This document shows, piece after piece, positions 25,007 through 33,558 of a stretch of DNA of 64,000 bases (position 1 is its first letter; each line of letters begins with the position of its first letter). Below the pieces are notes generated by a model. The model was not told the DNA's origin. It saw only the letters and a list, made by a program, of their open reading frames with translations, and searched no databases. A program made the position numbers and the translations under genes. The DNA is from Roseibium aggregatum IAM 12614. Lineage in GTDB: Bacteria > Pseudomonadota > Alphaproteobacteria > Rhizobiales > Stappiaceae. The DNA is taken from the NCBI RefSeq assembly GCF_000168975.1, contig NZ_AAUW01000008.1, positions 222,709 to 286,708 on the forward strand, given 5' to 3'.

Positions 25007-26989
25007 TTAGAACGCCTGGCTCAAACCGACATAAAGGGCAAAATCCGGATCGTCCTGTTCCGGATCCAGAGGCACCGCAGCATCGACTCGAAGCGGGCCT
25101 ATTGGTGTAAAGTAGCGCAGACCGGCGCCGACGCCCACCTTAAGGCTCTCGGAAAAATCGGGAATGCTGTCTTCATACGCATTGCCTGCGTCGACAAATC
25201 CAACAATTCCAATGGTTTCGGTCACCATAACCCGAACTTCGCCGGAAAGCTCGATGATCGAGCGACCGCCGGTAATTTCGCCGTCCTTGCGTGGACCAAC
25301 GTTGCGATAGGCGTAGCCCCTGATGGAACCACCACCACCTGCGATGAAACGCCGGCTGGCAGGGACGGATTCCACGGACGGCGCCAGGATGGTGCCGGTG
25401 GAGACGCGGCCTGCAAGAATAAAGCGTTTGGCCTCATCGAGCGCGTAGTAACTGGAGACAGTGCCTTTGATGAAACCCATCGCGTTGCTGTTCAGGGCAT
25501 CATAGGCAGGCTCCGCAAACAGCGCTGCGTAGACGCCCTTGGACGGATTGAGCTTGTCATCGCGATTGTCGAACGTCAGTTCAGCAGGCAGACCAACCAG
25601 CAGATAATCCTCATTGCCGAAGGCATCTTCCTCGTTGGCGTAGTAGATTTCCGCTCCAGCTCGTCCCTTCAACTGCTCGGAGAATTCCCGGTTGAGAAAG
25701 GCGTCATACGTGATTGACCGGCTCTTGTAGGCGTCGGGATGTTCCTGGCGTGCCTGCAGGCTGGTCGAAAAACTCGTAAGCGGGCCGAAGACGCCCGGTT
25801 TTTCAAAGGCAATTCTGACGGAATACTCCATGTCGAGGACGCTCTCGTTGCCGATTCTGCCTACAGAGCCTTCTACAGAGAGCAGTTCGCCTCTTCCGAA
25901 CAGGTTACGTCTCCGCCAATAGGATTCGACACCGAACCCTTCTGTGCTGGACCAGGAAGCGCCGGCACCAATGACATGGCGCTTGCGTTCGCTCACCTCG
26001 ATAGTGACCGGCATGGTTCCGTCGGGGCCTTCGATTTCTCCTTCCACGAGACGGATGGACGAGAAGATACCAAGTTCGTTCAGGCGCTTGCGTGCCCGCG
26101 CGAGATCTTCAGGCGAATAGACGCTTCCGACCGGCAGCATCGCTTGCTGGACGACGAAGTCCGGCTTGGTAACTTCCGTACCTTTGACGGTGACTGGACC
26201 GAACCGGGCCTGGTAGCCCGCGTCGGCAATGAGCGTAACGGCAAGTGTTTTGGTGCTGTGATCCGCGGTGATCCTGCGTTCGGCAATCCGAGCTTTCGGA
26301 TATCCGCGATCCCGCAGAACCCCGATCATGCGCTTTTCCGCCGTGAGGATCTTGCCGGAGGCCGCAACGTCGCCCTTGGTCAGTCCCCAATAGGCCGGGT
26401 CGGTCGAAAGGTCACCGTCCTCGGAAGACACATCGATGTTGCCGAAGGTGAACACCGGGCCTGGATTGACCAGAATTTCTACCTTTACGGGGCGGGCATC
26501 CGGAAGGTCGCTCTGTTCAAGAGCGGTTTCCAACGGAATACCCGCAAGGGTGATGTCGACAGTTCCACCGTATCGGCCATCGGCATAGAGTTGGGCAACA
26601 AGACGTTCCCGATCGGAAAGGGAGCGTGCAAGCAGACCAGCTTCGCCGGAGGGGGGCTTTTTCTGCTGCTGAATCAGCAGCGAGGCGCCTTTCAACTCCT
26701 CTGTGAGGTCATCTGCACCATCGGAAATTGAAAGGTCTGCTTCATAGGGCAGGGGATCGGGAACCGCGTTGGCTTCGTCTTCGTCCGATTCGAAGAACTT
26801 CCAGCCGAAAATTTCAAAGGAATTTGCGGGAAGGGGGGCAGACAGAAGAAAGGCGCAGGCCAAACCCGCACCCACCGGGCGCAAGGCAACAAAAGAAACA
26901 CCGCCAGCCAACCAGGCTGCCAATGAAGACAATGCGTTGAAACGCGTGCCGACGACTTTGCCGGACTTGCAAGACGGTAGACCCTTCAC
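25007..26989 (-). CDS. tamA: Outer membrane protein TamA (BamA/Omp85 family)
   Basis: 660-residue Omp85 protein. After the N-terminal signal region come POTRA domains (about 130-340) and a 16-strand beta barrel (about 350-660). The barrel carries the loop-6 signature IRGYAYRNVGP near residue 565 and ends with the outer-membrane C-terminal Phe (GLSQAF). With TamB it inserts autotransporters and other proteins and helps lipid traffic. The start is a GTG at 26989, which gives an unusually long stretch of about 58 residues up to the predicted cleavage after LPANS; a later start is possible. It is the first gene of the tamA-tamB operon, and an 11-base inverted repeat lies just upstream. Confidence 0.93.
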   Translation of the reverse strand: MKGLPSCKSGKVVGTRFNALSSLAAWLAGGVSFVALRPVGAGLACAFLLSAPLPANSFEIFGWKFFESDEDEANAVPDPLPYEADLSISDGADDLTEELKGASLLIQQQKKPPSGEAGLLARSLSDRERLVAQLYADGRYGGTVDITLAGIPLETALEQSDLPDARPVKVEILVNPGPVFTFGNIDVSSEDGDLSTDPAYWGLTKGDVAASGKILTAEKRMIGVLRDRGYPKARIAERRITADHSTKTLAVTLIADAGYQARFGPVTVKGTEVTKPDFVVQQAMLPVGSVYSPEDLARARKRLNELGIFSSIRLVEGEIEGPDGTMPVTIEVSERKRHVIGAGASWSSTEGFGVESYWRRRNLFGRGELLSVEGSVGRIGNESVLDMEYSVRIAFEKPGVFGPLTSFSTSLQARQEHPDAYKSRSITYDAFLNREFSEQLKGRAGAEIYYANEEDAFGNEDYLLVGLPAELTFDNRDDKLNPSKGVYAALFAEPAYDALNSNAMGFIKGTVSSYYALDEAKRFILAGRVSTGTILAPSVESVPASRRFIAGGGGSIRGYAYRNVGPRKDGEITGGRSIIELSGEVRVMVTETIGIVGFVDAGNAYEDSIPDFSESLKVGVGAGLRYFTPIGPLRVDAAVPLDPEQDDPDFALYVGLSQAF

Positions 26990-27000
26990 TCACTGCCGCC

Positions 27001-27048
27001 TGTTGAATTGGCCTGTTGAATTGCGTCTGGTCACTGAGCAATTCAACA
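27001..27048. promoter_or_regulatory. Inverted repeat with extra half-site upstream of tamA
   Basis: TGTTGAATTGC (27014-27024) and GCAATTCAACA (27038-27048) are perfect 11-base arms 13 bases apart. A further half-site TGTTGAATTG is at 27001-27010. They lie 12-59 bases upstream of the tamA GTG. This could be an operator or a leader hairpin. Confidence 0.55.
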
Positions 27049-27228
27049 ATCTGCTTTTGCAGCCCCTACGTTCCACACCTTAAGGGGCCATGGTTAAACG
27101 AATGCAAACACGATAGACCATGGCACCGGAGCGAGTTCAAGAGAGAAGGTGGCACAACACTTTAGAGGGCGAGTCTAATGGCTGCGCGGAAATTTCTTGT
27201 CCGTGCCTCTTTGTTTGCCAGTGATTAC

Positions 27229-28140
27229 TCAAAAAAGCGCTTCTTCCTCTGGAAGACCAAGAAGACGTCGGGCAGCCGTCAAGGTGTTGACCATCAGCAT
27301 GGCAATGGTCATCGGGCCGACACCGCCAGGAACTGGTGTGATGGCTCCGGCAACGTCGACAGCTTCAGAGAAAGCGACGTCGCCCACAAGCCGCGCCTTG
27401 CCTTCGCCCAGTTCCGGGGCCGGAATTCTGTTGATACCGACATCGATAACGGTCGCCCCCGGCTTGATCCAGTCGCCCTTGATCATTTCCGGCCGGCCCA
27501 CCGCTGCAACGACGATGTCCGCCGAGCGGACTACATCCGGGAGATCTCTGGTGCGGCTATGGGCGATCGTCACGGTGCAGCTTTCCTGAAGCAGAAGGCT
27601 GGCCATGGGTTTTCCAACGATGTTGGAGCGGCCCACCACCACAGCGTTGAGGCCGGAGAGCGTGCCGCCGAGGGTGCGCTTCAGCAGGATGAGGCTGCCG
27701 GCCGGGGTGCAGGGTACCAGAGCGCTGTCCAGCTCACCGGCCGTCAGCAGGCCGACATTGATCGGATGGAAGCCGTCAACATCCTTCTCCGGGCGGATCA
27801 GCCGCAACACCTTGCTTTCATCGATATGGTCCGGCAAAGGCAACTGCACCAGAATGCCATGAATGTCGGCGTCATTGTTGAGCTGGTCGACAAGCGCCAG
27901 CACATCGGCTTCGCTGGTATCGGCCGCAAGCGTGTGTTTTACCGAATGAAAGCCGCAAGCCTCCGCCGCCCGGTCCTTGTTGCGAACGTAGACCTGACTC
28001 GCGGGGTCTTCCCCGACGAGGACGACCGCCAAACCGGGGCGTTTGCCGCTGGTTTCCAGCAGCTTGGCTGCCCGGTTGGTGATTTCTTGCCTGACACTTT
28101 CCGCGATAGCCTTGCCATCGATGATCTGAGCCTTGGGCAT
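27229..28140 (-). CDS. folD: Bifunctional methylenetetrahydrofolate dehydrogenase/cyclohydrolase
   Basis: 303-residue cytosolic enzyme that interconverts 5,10-methylene-, methenyl- and 10-formyl-tetrahydrofolate for one-carbon metabolism. Signature blocks are [19 protein letters not shown] (catalytic YVxxK), [39 protein letters not shown] (NADP site) and the C-terminal [14 protein letters not shown]. Length is normal. It lies upstream of tamA on the same strand but 239 bases away, so it is probably separate. Confidence 0.97.
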   Translation of the reverse strand: MPKAQIIDGKAIAESVRQEITNRAAKLLETSGKRPGLAVVLVGEDPASQVYVRNKDRAAEACGFHSVKHTLAADTSEADVLALVDQLNNDADIHGILVQLPLPDHIDESKVLRLIRPEKDVDGFHPINVGLLTAGELDSALVPCTPAGSLILLKRTLGGTLSGLNAVVVGRSNIVGKPMASLLLQESCTVTIAHSRTRDLPDVVRSADIVVAAVGRPEMIKGDWIKPGATVIDVGINRIPAPELGEGKARLVGDVAFSEAVDVAGAITPVPGGVGPMTIAMLMVNTLTAARRLLGLPEEEALF

Positions 28141-28208
28141 TCGGCCTCCTCATTGGTCGCGCACTTTTCTTAAACCGGCGACAAGCTATAGAGGTCTGTC
28201 TCGAAATG

Positions 28209-28230
28209 AAAAAGACCGAATGCGTCTTTT
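28209..28230 (-). terminator. Weak intrinsic terminator after the epimerase gene
   Basis: AAAAGAC...GTCTTTTT on the minus strand forms a short AT-rich stem followed by T's, 47 bases after the epimerase stop codon. Confidence 0.4.
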
Positions 28231-28276
28231 CCTGCTCTGGTTTCGCCATGTGTGTTGTTAAAGGCGACCGGTCAGG

Positions 28277-29461
28277 TCAAAGCGTTTCCGAGAAGTTGTG
28301 GAGTTCAGCAATCGCGCAGACGATATGATAGAGCGAACTTGCCGGTGCCGCCTCATCGGTAAAGGTTCCGTCAGGTGCCAGTTTGTCCCGCCAGAGACCG
28401 GCTGGAACGCCCGCAAAGTAGATCTGCAGTGCCTGGACGGCTTCCGGGATATCGGCAAGATACGCATCCCGCTCCGTGCCGGTGGAAACCTCTGCCAGTG
28501 CGATCGCCGCCTTGATCCATTCCGTCTGGCCCCAGAGGCGGGCCATCGGATCACGGACGGAAAAGTCGTCGTTCAGAGCCATGAAGGCAACGCCGCGGCT
28601 TTCGTCTATCCCGTAAGTCCAGGCGATATCGTAGAGGCGCCGTGCCGCGATCAAGGCACCTGCGTCCTTTCGCGACTGCCCCCATCTCGCCAGAAGCCAG
28701 GCCCATTCAAACTGATGGCCAGGCTCCATGACGCGGCCCTTGTCCCCATCAAACGGCGTCCAGTCGCCGTTGAAGAATTCCCGTAGCCCTCCGGAAACCG
28801 GATCAATGAAGCGTGTCAGGGCGAGTTCGGCAATTTCGTCGGCCAGGTCTGCCCAACCGGCGTTTTCCGAAACGGTTTCCCACGCAAGGCATGCTTCGAA
28901 CATGTGCATGTGGGGATTTGAACACAGAGGTACCTGGCTCGGCGAGGCTTCCTGAAAACCTGCTTCCGGATGGCGATAGGTCGTCATCAGGTGGCGCAGC
29001 AAATTATCCGCATGTTCTGTAGCGCTCTCTGTGCATGCCGGTACATTCGCAGCAATCTGCGAGAAGCCGAAAAGAGAGAATGACTGATTGTAGAGGTCGA
29101 AGCTCGGATCGGTGACCTTGTTGTCGATGTCGACACAGGCGGCGTAATGTCCTTCCGGCATCAGAAACGTGTTAGTGTACCAATCGAAAAGCGCAGTCGC
29201 TGTTTCTTCTGCCGGGCCGGTCCATCCGAGTTTTCTGCCTTCCAGAAACGAATAGATCTGCCTGTTCACGACCCTTGCGCGCCGTGGAACGGGAAGTCCG
29301 GCCAGAGACTTTGGGTCGATGACGTCGAGAGTGGTGTTGGTTTGCTGGTCGAGGCCTGCGGTTGACCAGAGTGGCAGGGCCGAATCTCGGAGCCAGATTG
29401 TCAATTCTGACGAGAGTTTTTTTATGTTTTGAATGTCGTCGTGCCGGTTGCTTGCGGTCAT
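28277..29461 (-). CDS. AGE-family sugar epimerase/isomerase
   Basis: 394-residue (alpha/alpha)6-barrel protein of the N-acylglucosamine 2-epimerase family, which includes GlcNAc and glucose 2-epimerases, mannose isomerases and some bacterial phosphomannose isomerase-like proteins. Conserved features are RQIYSF, the NPHMHMFEACLAW block with its His pair, GRVMEPGHQFEWAWLLARW with the catalytic-region His/Glu, and LWGQTEWIKA. The ATG at 29461 follows TTCGGGGTATCTA; a start at 29521 adds 20 unconserved residues. It lies divergent from the capsule export operon, so it may supply a mannose- or mannosamine-type sugar for the capsule, although the exact substrate cannot be read. Confidence 0.85.
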   Translation of the reverse strand: MTASNRHDDIQNIKKLSSELTIWLRDSALPLWSTAGLDQQTNTTLDVIDPKSLAGLPVPRRARVVNRQIYSFLEGRKLGWTGPAEETATALFDWYTNTFLMPEGHYAACVDIDNKVTDPSFDLYNQSFSLFGFSQIAANVPACTESATEHADNLLRHLMTTYRHPEAGFQEASPSQVPLCSNPHMHMFEACLAWETVSENAGWADLADEIAELALTRFIDPVSGGLREFFNGDWTPFDGDKGRVMEPGHQFEWAWLLARWGQSRKDAGALIAARRLYDIAWTYGIDESRGVAFMALNDDFSVRDPMARLWGQTEWIKAAIALAEVSTGTERDAYLADIPEAVQALQIYFAGVPAGLWRDKLAPDGTFTDEAAPASSLYHIVCAIAELHNFSETL

Positions 29462-29698
29462 TAGATACCCCGAAAAGAGAAGGTGGAAGCTCGGACGGTG
29501 ATTTCGATTATCGACGCTCACATGCCGAACAGAAGACGATAAATTGGAATTTTATCAATTCACTAGGAAAAGCCGGTGTAGTGTTACAGCAAAGTCACAG
29601 GTGGGAGGTTTCTCCCGGGGAAAGCTGCGATGCGTCTTGGACATCCTCGCAAGAGGGTGTTACCAGACTTGGCAGCAATTTGGGTGGATTGGGTACTA

Positions 29699-30829
29699 AT
29701 GCGTTTTTTGTCAGTATTGGCGGCTGCCGGAGTTCTGTTTGGGTGCTCCGCCCTGCCGGGCGAAGGTCCGGCTGCAATAAATATTTCGTCGCAAGACGTC
29801 GAGAACAACGCGCAGGCCGGTGATTATACTGTCGTCGTTGTTGACCCCGCCAATATTGACACTATCAAGAGTTATCGCCCGCTCGCGTTCGCCAATCAGT
29901 TCCACGGTGTGGGGAGTGGTGGTTCTTCAACCCTTCTTGGCGTTGGCGATACGTTGAACGTCACAATCTGGGAAGCGTCGCCCGACGGCCTTTTCAGCAG
30001 TGGCGGTGGCGGATCGAGCAACATTCCCTCCGTCGTTGACGAGAGCGGCTATATCTTCGTTCCCTACGCCGGTCGTATCCGGGCTGCCGGTCTGAGTATC
30101 GAAGGTCTGCGCCAGTCGGTGCAGCAGAAACTCGTCGGCAAGGCCGTTGAACCTCAGGTTCTCATTTCGTTGCGGGACAAGTTGAGTTCCACGGCTGTTG
30201 TCGTAGGAGATGTCGCAAAGCCGGGCGTTTATCCGCTGCCACTGAGAAATACGCGCCTGCTCGACCTCGTCGCCCAAGCAGGCGGCGCGCGTGATGCGAC
30301 CTACGAAACCGTGGTGACCCTGAAGCGTGGCAACCGTTCTGGCACCACCCGCCTGGAAGACCTGATCGATTATCCGGAAAACAACGTTCTGATCGCGCCG
30401 AACGACAATATTTTGTTGTCGCACCGCCCGCGCACCTTCTCTGCATTCGGAGCTCTCAAGGCGAACCAGCTTGTTCCGTTCAAAACAAAGACGGTGACGA
30501 TGGCCGAAGCCCTGGCAACGGTGGGTGGTCTGCGGGATGACCGTGCGGATGCCAACGGTGTCTTCCTGTTCCGCTTCGAGGACGCGGCACTGGTTCGGAA
30601 GCTCAAGCCGCTTGTTGCCGACAAGTTGACAGGCACGCAAAGCGTACCGGTTGTCTACAAGTTGAGCCTTCGTGACCCAAGGGGCTTCTTCATGTCGCAG
30701 AAATTCGAAATGAGGGACAAGGACATCCTGTTCGTTTCGAACCATCCGACTGCTGAGCTTGGCAAGTTCCTGCAAATCATCGCACCGCTCATCAGCAACT
30801 ACTCTGTGGTAAGTAACATCACGGATTAA
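29699..30829 (+). CDS. Polysaccharide export lipoprotein (Wza/KpsD family)
   Basis: 376-residue outer-membrane export protein. The signal peptide ends in a lipobox LFGC, so the mature protein starts at Cys16 and is lipid-anchored. A polysaccharide export (Poly_export) domain follows (about 80-165): LGVGDTLNVTIWEASP, GYIFVPYAGRIRAAGLS. Then come SLBB-type domains (about 170-345) with VVVGDVAKPGVYPLP and LVAQAGGARD. Proteins of this type form the outer-membrane channel for capsule. The ATG at 29699 has GGTGGATTGGG before it; the longer frame from 29630 would destroy the lipoprotein signal. It is the first gene of the capsule operon. No inner-membrane ABC exporter (KpsM/KpsT) or KpsE is in the window. 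Confidence 0.9.
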   Translation: MRFLSVLAAAGVLFGCSALPGEGPAAINISSQDVENNAQAGDYTVVVVDPANIDTIKSYRPLAFANQFHGVGSGGSSTLLGVGDTLNVTIWEASPDGLFSSGGGGSSNIPSVVDESGYIFVPYAGRIRAAGLSIEGLRQSVQQKLVGKAVEPQVLISLRDKLSSTAVVVGDVAKPGVYPLPLRNTRLLDLVAQAGGARDATYETVVTLKRGNRSGTTRLEDLIDYPENNVLIAPNDNILLSHRPRTFSAFGALKANQLVPFKTKTVTMAEALATVGGLRDDRADANGVFLFRFEDAALVRKLKPLVADKLTGTQSVPVVYKLSLRDPRGFFMSQKFEMRDKDILFVSNHPTAELGKFLQIIAPLISNYSVVSNITD

Positions 30830-30847
30830 CAGTTGCCGTACGAAGAT

Positions 30848-30880
30848 TTAACGGCTCAGATAAACAACATGGGCCGTTAA
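30848..30880. other. Inverted repeat between export lipoprotein and first KpsS gene
   Basis: TTAACGGC (30848-30855) and GCCGTTAA (30873-30880) are perfect eight-base arms 17 bases apart in the 73-base gap. It may be a leaky terminator, a message-stabilising hairpin or an operator. Confidence 0.45.
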
Positions 30881-30902
30881 AGCCGGTAGGTTGGCAGATT
30901 GC

Positions 30903-32252
30903 ATGGTTTCAGTCAGTTCAATGGTGGTGCTGTTTCTGCAAGGGCCGCCTGGTGTTTTTGCGCGAACCATTGCCGACAGTCTTGAAAAGGCGGGAGCGTC
31001 GACACGCCGAGTCAACCTGTGTGCAGGTGACTGGATCGCTTGGCACGACCGCAGGTGTACGTCCTATAGAGGGTCGTTGCGCAACTGGCCCGACTGGCTG
31101 CGAGCCTACTGCCAGGAACAGAAGATCACCCACATCGTTTATTACGCGGACCGCGTGCCCTATCACGTGGCCGCGGCGGAAGTGGGGGGCGAACTCGGAA
31201 TTACCTGCCTGACCTTCGAAAACGGGTATCTGCGCCCGGACTGGATAACGCTGGAACATTGCGGAATGTCCGCGCATTCCAGGTTCCCGGACGATCCGGA
31301 CCACATCATGCATGTGGGCAGTAGTCTTCCGGACATCGACCGTCAGCCACTCTACAAATACCCGTTCATCAACGAAGCGGTGAACGAGGTAACCTACAAT
31401 ATGGCCAACGTGATCTTTGCGTTGTCATATCCGAGATATGTCCGGGACAAGCTTTACCACCCGCTGATCGATTACCTGAGCAACATTCCGCGGTTCGCAC
31501 GGGCGAAGAGCCGGAACAGGCATGCCCACCACGTAATTGACGACATCATCGCAACCGGCTTGCCCTATTACGTCTTTCCCCTTCAGCTCCAGAGCGACTA
31601 TCAGCTTCGCTACAATTCCCAGTACGACCATATCGCCGATGCCGCGGAAGAAGTGATCAAGTCCTTTGCCGGAAACGCTCCGTCCTCGGCACGCCTGGTT
31701 TTCAAGGTGCACCCTCTGGACAATGGCATTGAGCCTTGGGGACGTATCCTGCGGACGCTTGCCAAAAAGTACCGGGTGAAAAAGCGTGTGTTGCTCGTGG
31801 ATGGGGGCAACCTGAACCGACTTCTGGAACACGCATCAGGTTCTCTGACAATCAACAGCACCACAGGTCTGCACGCTCTCAGAGCGAATTGCCCCACGAA
31901 GGTCCTCGGGATCGCGCTTTACGACATCGCAGGCCTGACGTGTCAGAACCCTCTCGATGAGTTCTGGCGGAACCCGACGATGCCGAATCAGGAGCTGCTG
32001 GATGCGCTTGAGCGGCTGCTCGCAGCGTCCATTCAGGTCAAGGGGTGTTTCTACACCAAGGAAGGAAGGGAAGCGGCTGCCGATCTTATGGCAGAGCGGA
32101 TGATTGCCGATACGGTGAATCTGCCGCAAGCCTTCTGCGAAACACCGCCGCGCTTGCAAAAAGCACAGGCGAGAGGGATCGCGACAACTTTTTCCGAACA
32201 GTTGGAGCGGCGCGGAAAAACCGAAAGGTGGACGCATGTCTGGCGTGGCTGA
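30903..32252 (+). CDS. KpsS-like capsule Kdo transferase (first copy)
   Basis: 449-residue protein matching KpsS, the enzyme that adds the first Kdo to the phospholipid acceptor in ABC-transporter-dependent capsules. Matches to E. coli KpsS include FLQGPPG..F..TIADSLEKAG near the start, the FENGYLRPDWITLE block, the HPLDNG..PWGRILR block and the strongest TINSTTGLHALRANCPTKVLG with ALYDIAGLTCQNPLDEFW. The frame opens at a TTG (30891); the ATG at 30903 is preferred although its ribosome site is weak. The stop overlaps the next gene by 17 bases. It is a distinct paralogue of the second copy, so the two may add different residues. Confidence 0.85.
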   Translation: MVSVSSMVVLFLQGPPGVFARTIADSLEKAGASTRRVNLCAGDWIAWHDRRCTSYRGSLRNWPDWLRAYCQEQKITHIVYYADRVPYHVAAAEVGGELGITCLTFENGYLRPDWITLEHCGMSAHSRFPDDPDHIMHVGSSLPDIDRQPLYKYPFINEAVNEVTYNMANVIFALSYPRYVRDKLYHPLIDYLSNIPRFARAKSRNRHAHHVIDDIIATGLPYYVFPLQLQSDYQLRYNSQYDHIADAAEEVIKSFAGNAPSSARLVFKVHPLDNGIEPWGRILRTLAKKYRVKKRVLLVDGGNLNRLLEHASGSLTINSTTGLHALRANCPTKVLGIALYDIAGLTCQNPLDEFWRNPTMPNQELLDALERLLAASIQVKGCFYTKEGREAAADLMAERMIADTVNLPQAFCETPPRLQKAQARGIATTFSEQLERRGKTERWTHVWRG

Positions 32253-33558
32253 GCACTCTCCGGCAACGGAAATTCGCTCGAACGCTGAAAGACAGGTCCT
32301 TTTTCTGCAAGGACCTTTATCTCCACTCTACAAGCTGACAGGGGATCGCCTCGAAGCCTTGGGCTTCGGTGTTCACCGGATCAACTTCTGCGCCGGTGAC
32401 TGGCTGCATTGGCATGGAAAGGGTTGCGTCAGCTTCAAGAGGCGGCCGACCGAATGGCCGGCCTTCATAGAAGACTATCTGCGCACTCACGGAATAACCG
32501 ATCTCGTCCTTCACGGAGATCAGCGCCTTTACCATCGCGTCGCAATCGAAAAAGCGATCCAGCAGGATGTCTATGTCGCCGTCACGGAGCTCGGGGCTTT
32601 GCGGCCCGGTTGGATGACGCTCGAGCGCAATGGGCTTTCCACCCTCAGTCACTTCCCCTCCGATCCGGTTTCAATAATGCGCATTGCCGAAGCCGCAGGT
32701 CAGGTGGATCTCACACCTAAGTATCCTTCCAGCTTTTGGCTGCAGACAGCACCTGATGTTGTCTACAATCTGACCAATGTTTTTCTGAAGCCTCTGTTTC
32801 CTGCCTATCAGCGCCATACGATCTATCCGCCCATTCAGGAATATTTGAGGGGGGCGGTGAGGCTGTTAAAGGAAAAACGGAGAAACCAGGCTGCGGAACA
32901 CTTGCTTGCAAGTTTGCGGGAAAAGGCGGTTCGTTATTATGTGCTGCCATTGCAGCTTGAAGGAGATTTTCAGCTTCGCAGACATTCGCCATTCGACAGT
33001 TTCGAGCAGGTCCTCGAGATCGTGTTCCAATCCTTGGCCGAAGAGGCGCCGGAAGACGTCCATATTGTTCTGAAAAGCCACCCGCTCGACGTCGGCTTTG
33101 AAGACTGGCCGGGCGTTTCAAAAAGGTTGGCGGACCGCTTTGGCGTCGGGGACAGGGTTCATTTTCTCGATGGTGGAGGCCTCGCGAAGCCATTTGAAGA
33201 AGCATTGGGTGTCGTGACGCTGAATTCAACCGCCGGACTTGAAGCCTTGCAGGCAGGCCTGCCGGTGAAGACACTGGTGCCTGCCCACTACGATATAGCC
33301 GACCTGACCCACCAGGGCGATCTTGCAACCTTCTGGCATGACCCGGTCTATCCGGATACCGATCTGCTTTCCGCATACATTCAGGCCCTCGCTGCCTCGA
33401 CGCAGGTTCGTGGGTCGATCCACAATGCCGAAGGTGTGGTGGTTGCTGCGGACAACATTGCCCGCAAGGTTGCCATAAGGGACTTGAATTCCTTCGGTTC
33501 CTATGTCGATCCTCCACCGAGGCTTGCAAGGGCGCGTGCGCTCGGGGTGCCGTTATGA
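32236..33558 (+). CDS. KpsS-like capsule Kdo transferase (second copy)
   Basis: 440-residue KpsS homologue. Shared landmarks are VLFLQGPLSPLYKLTGDRLEALG, ALRPGWMTLERNGLS, LPLQLEGDFQLRRHSPFDS, HIVLKSHPLD and TLNSTAGLEALQAGLPVKTL followed by HYDIADLTHQGDLATFWHD. It overlaps the first copy by 17 bases and the KpsC-like gene by four (ATGA), so the three are translationally coupled. The tandem arrangement is clear but divergence between the copies is high, which argues for different acceptors rather than recent duplication. It is cytoplasmic, with no signal peptide. Confidence 0.87.
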   Translation: MSGVAEHSPATEIRSNAERQVLFLQGPLSPLYKLTGDRLEALGFGVHRINFCAGDWLHWHGKGCVSFKRRPTEWPAFIEDYLRTHGITDLVLHGDQRLYHRVAIEKAIQQDVYVAVTELGALRPGWMTLERNGLSTLSHFPSDPVSIMRIAEAAGQVDLTPKYPSSFWLQTAPDVVYNLTNVFLKPLFPAYQRHTIYPPIQEYLRGAVRLLKEKRRNQAAEHLLASLREKAVRYYVLPLQLEGDFQLRRHSPFDSFEQVLEIVFQSLAEEAPEDVHIVLKSHPLDVGFEDWPGVSKRLADRFGVGDRVHFLDGGGLAKPFEEALGVVTLNSTAGLEALQAGLPVKTLVPAHYDIADLTHQGDLATFWHDPVYPDTDLLSAYIQALAASTQVRGSIHNAEGVVVAADNIARKVAIRDLNSFGSYVDPPPRLARARALGVPL

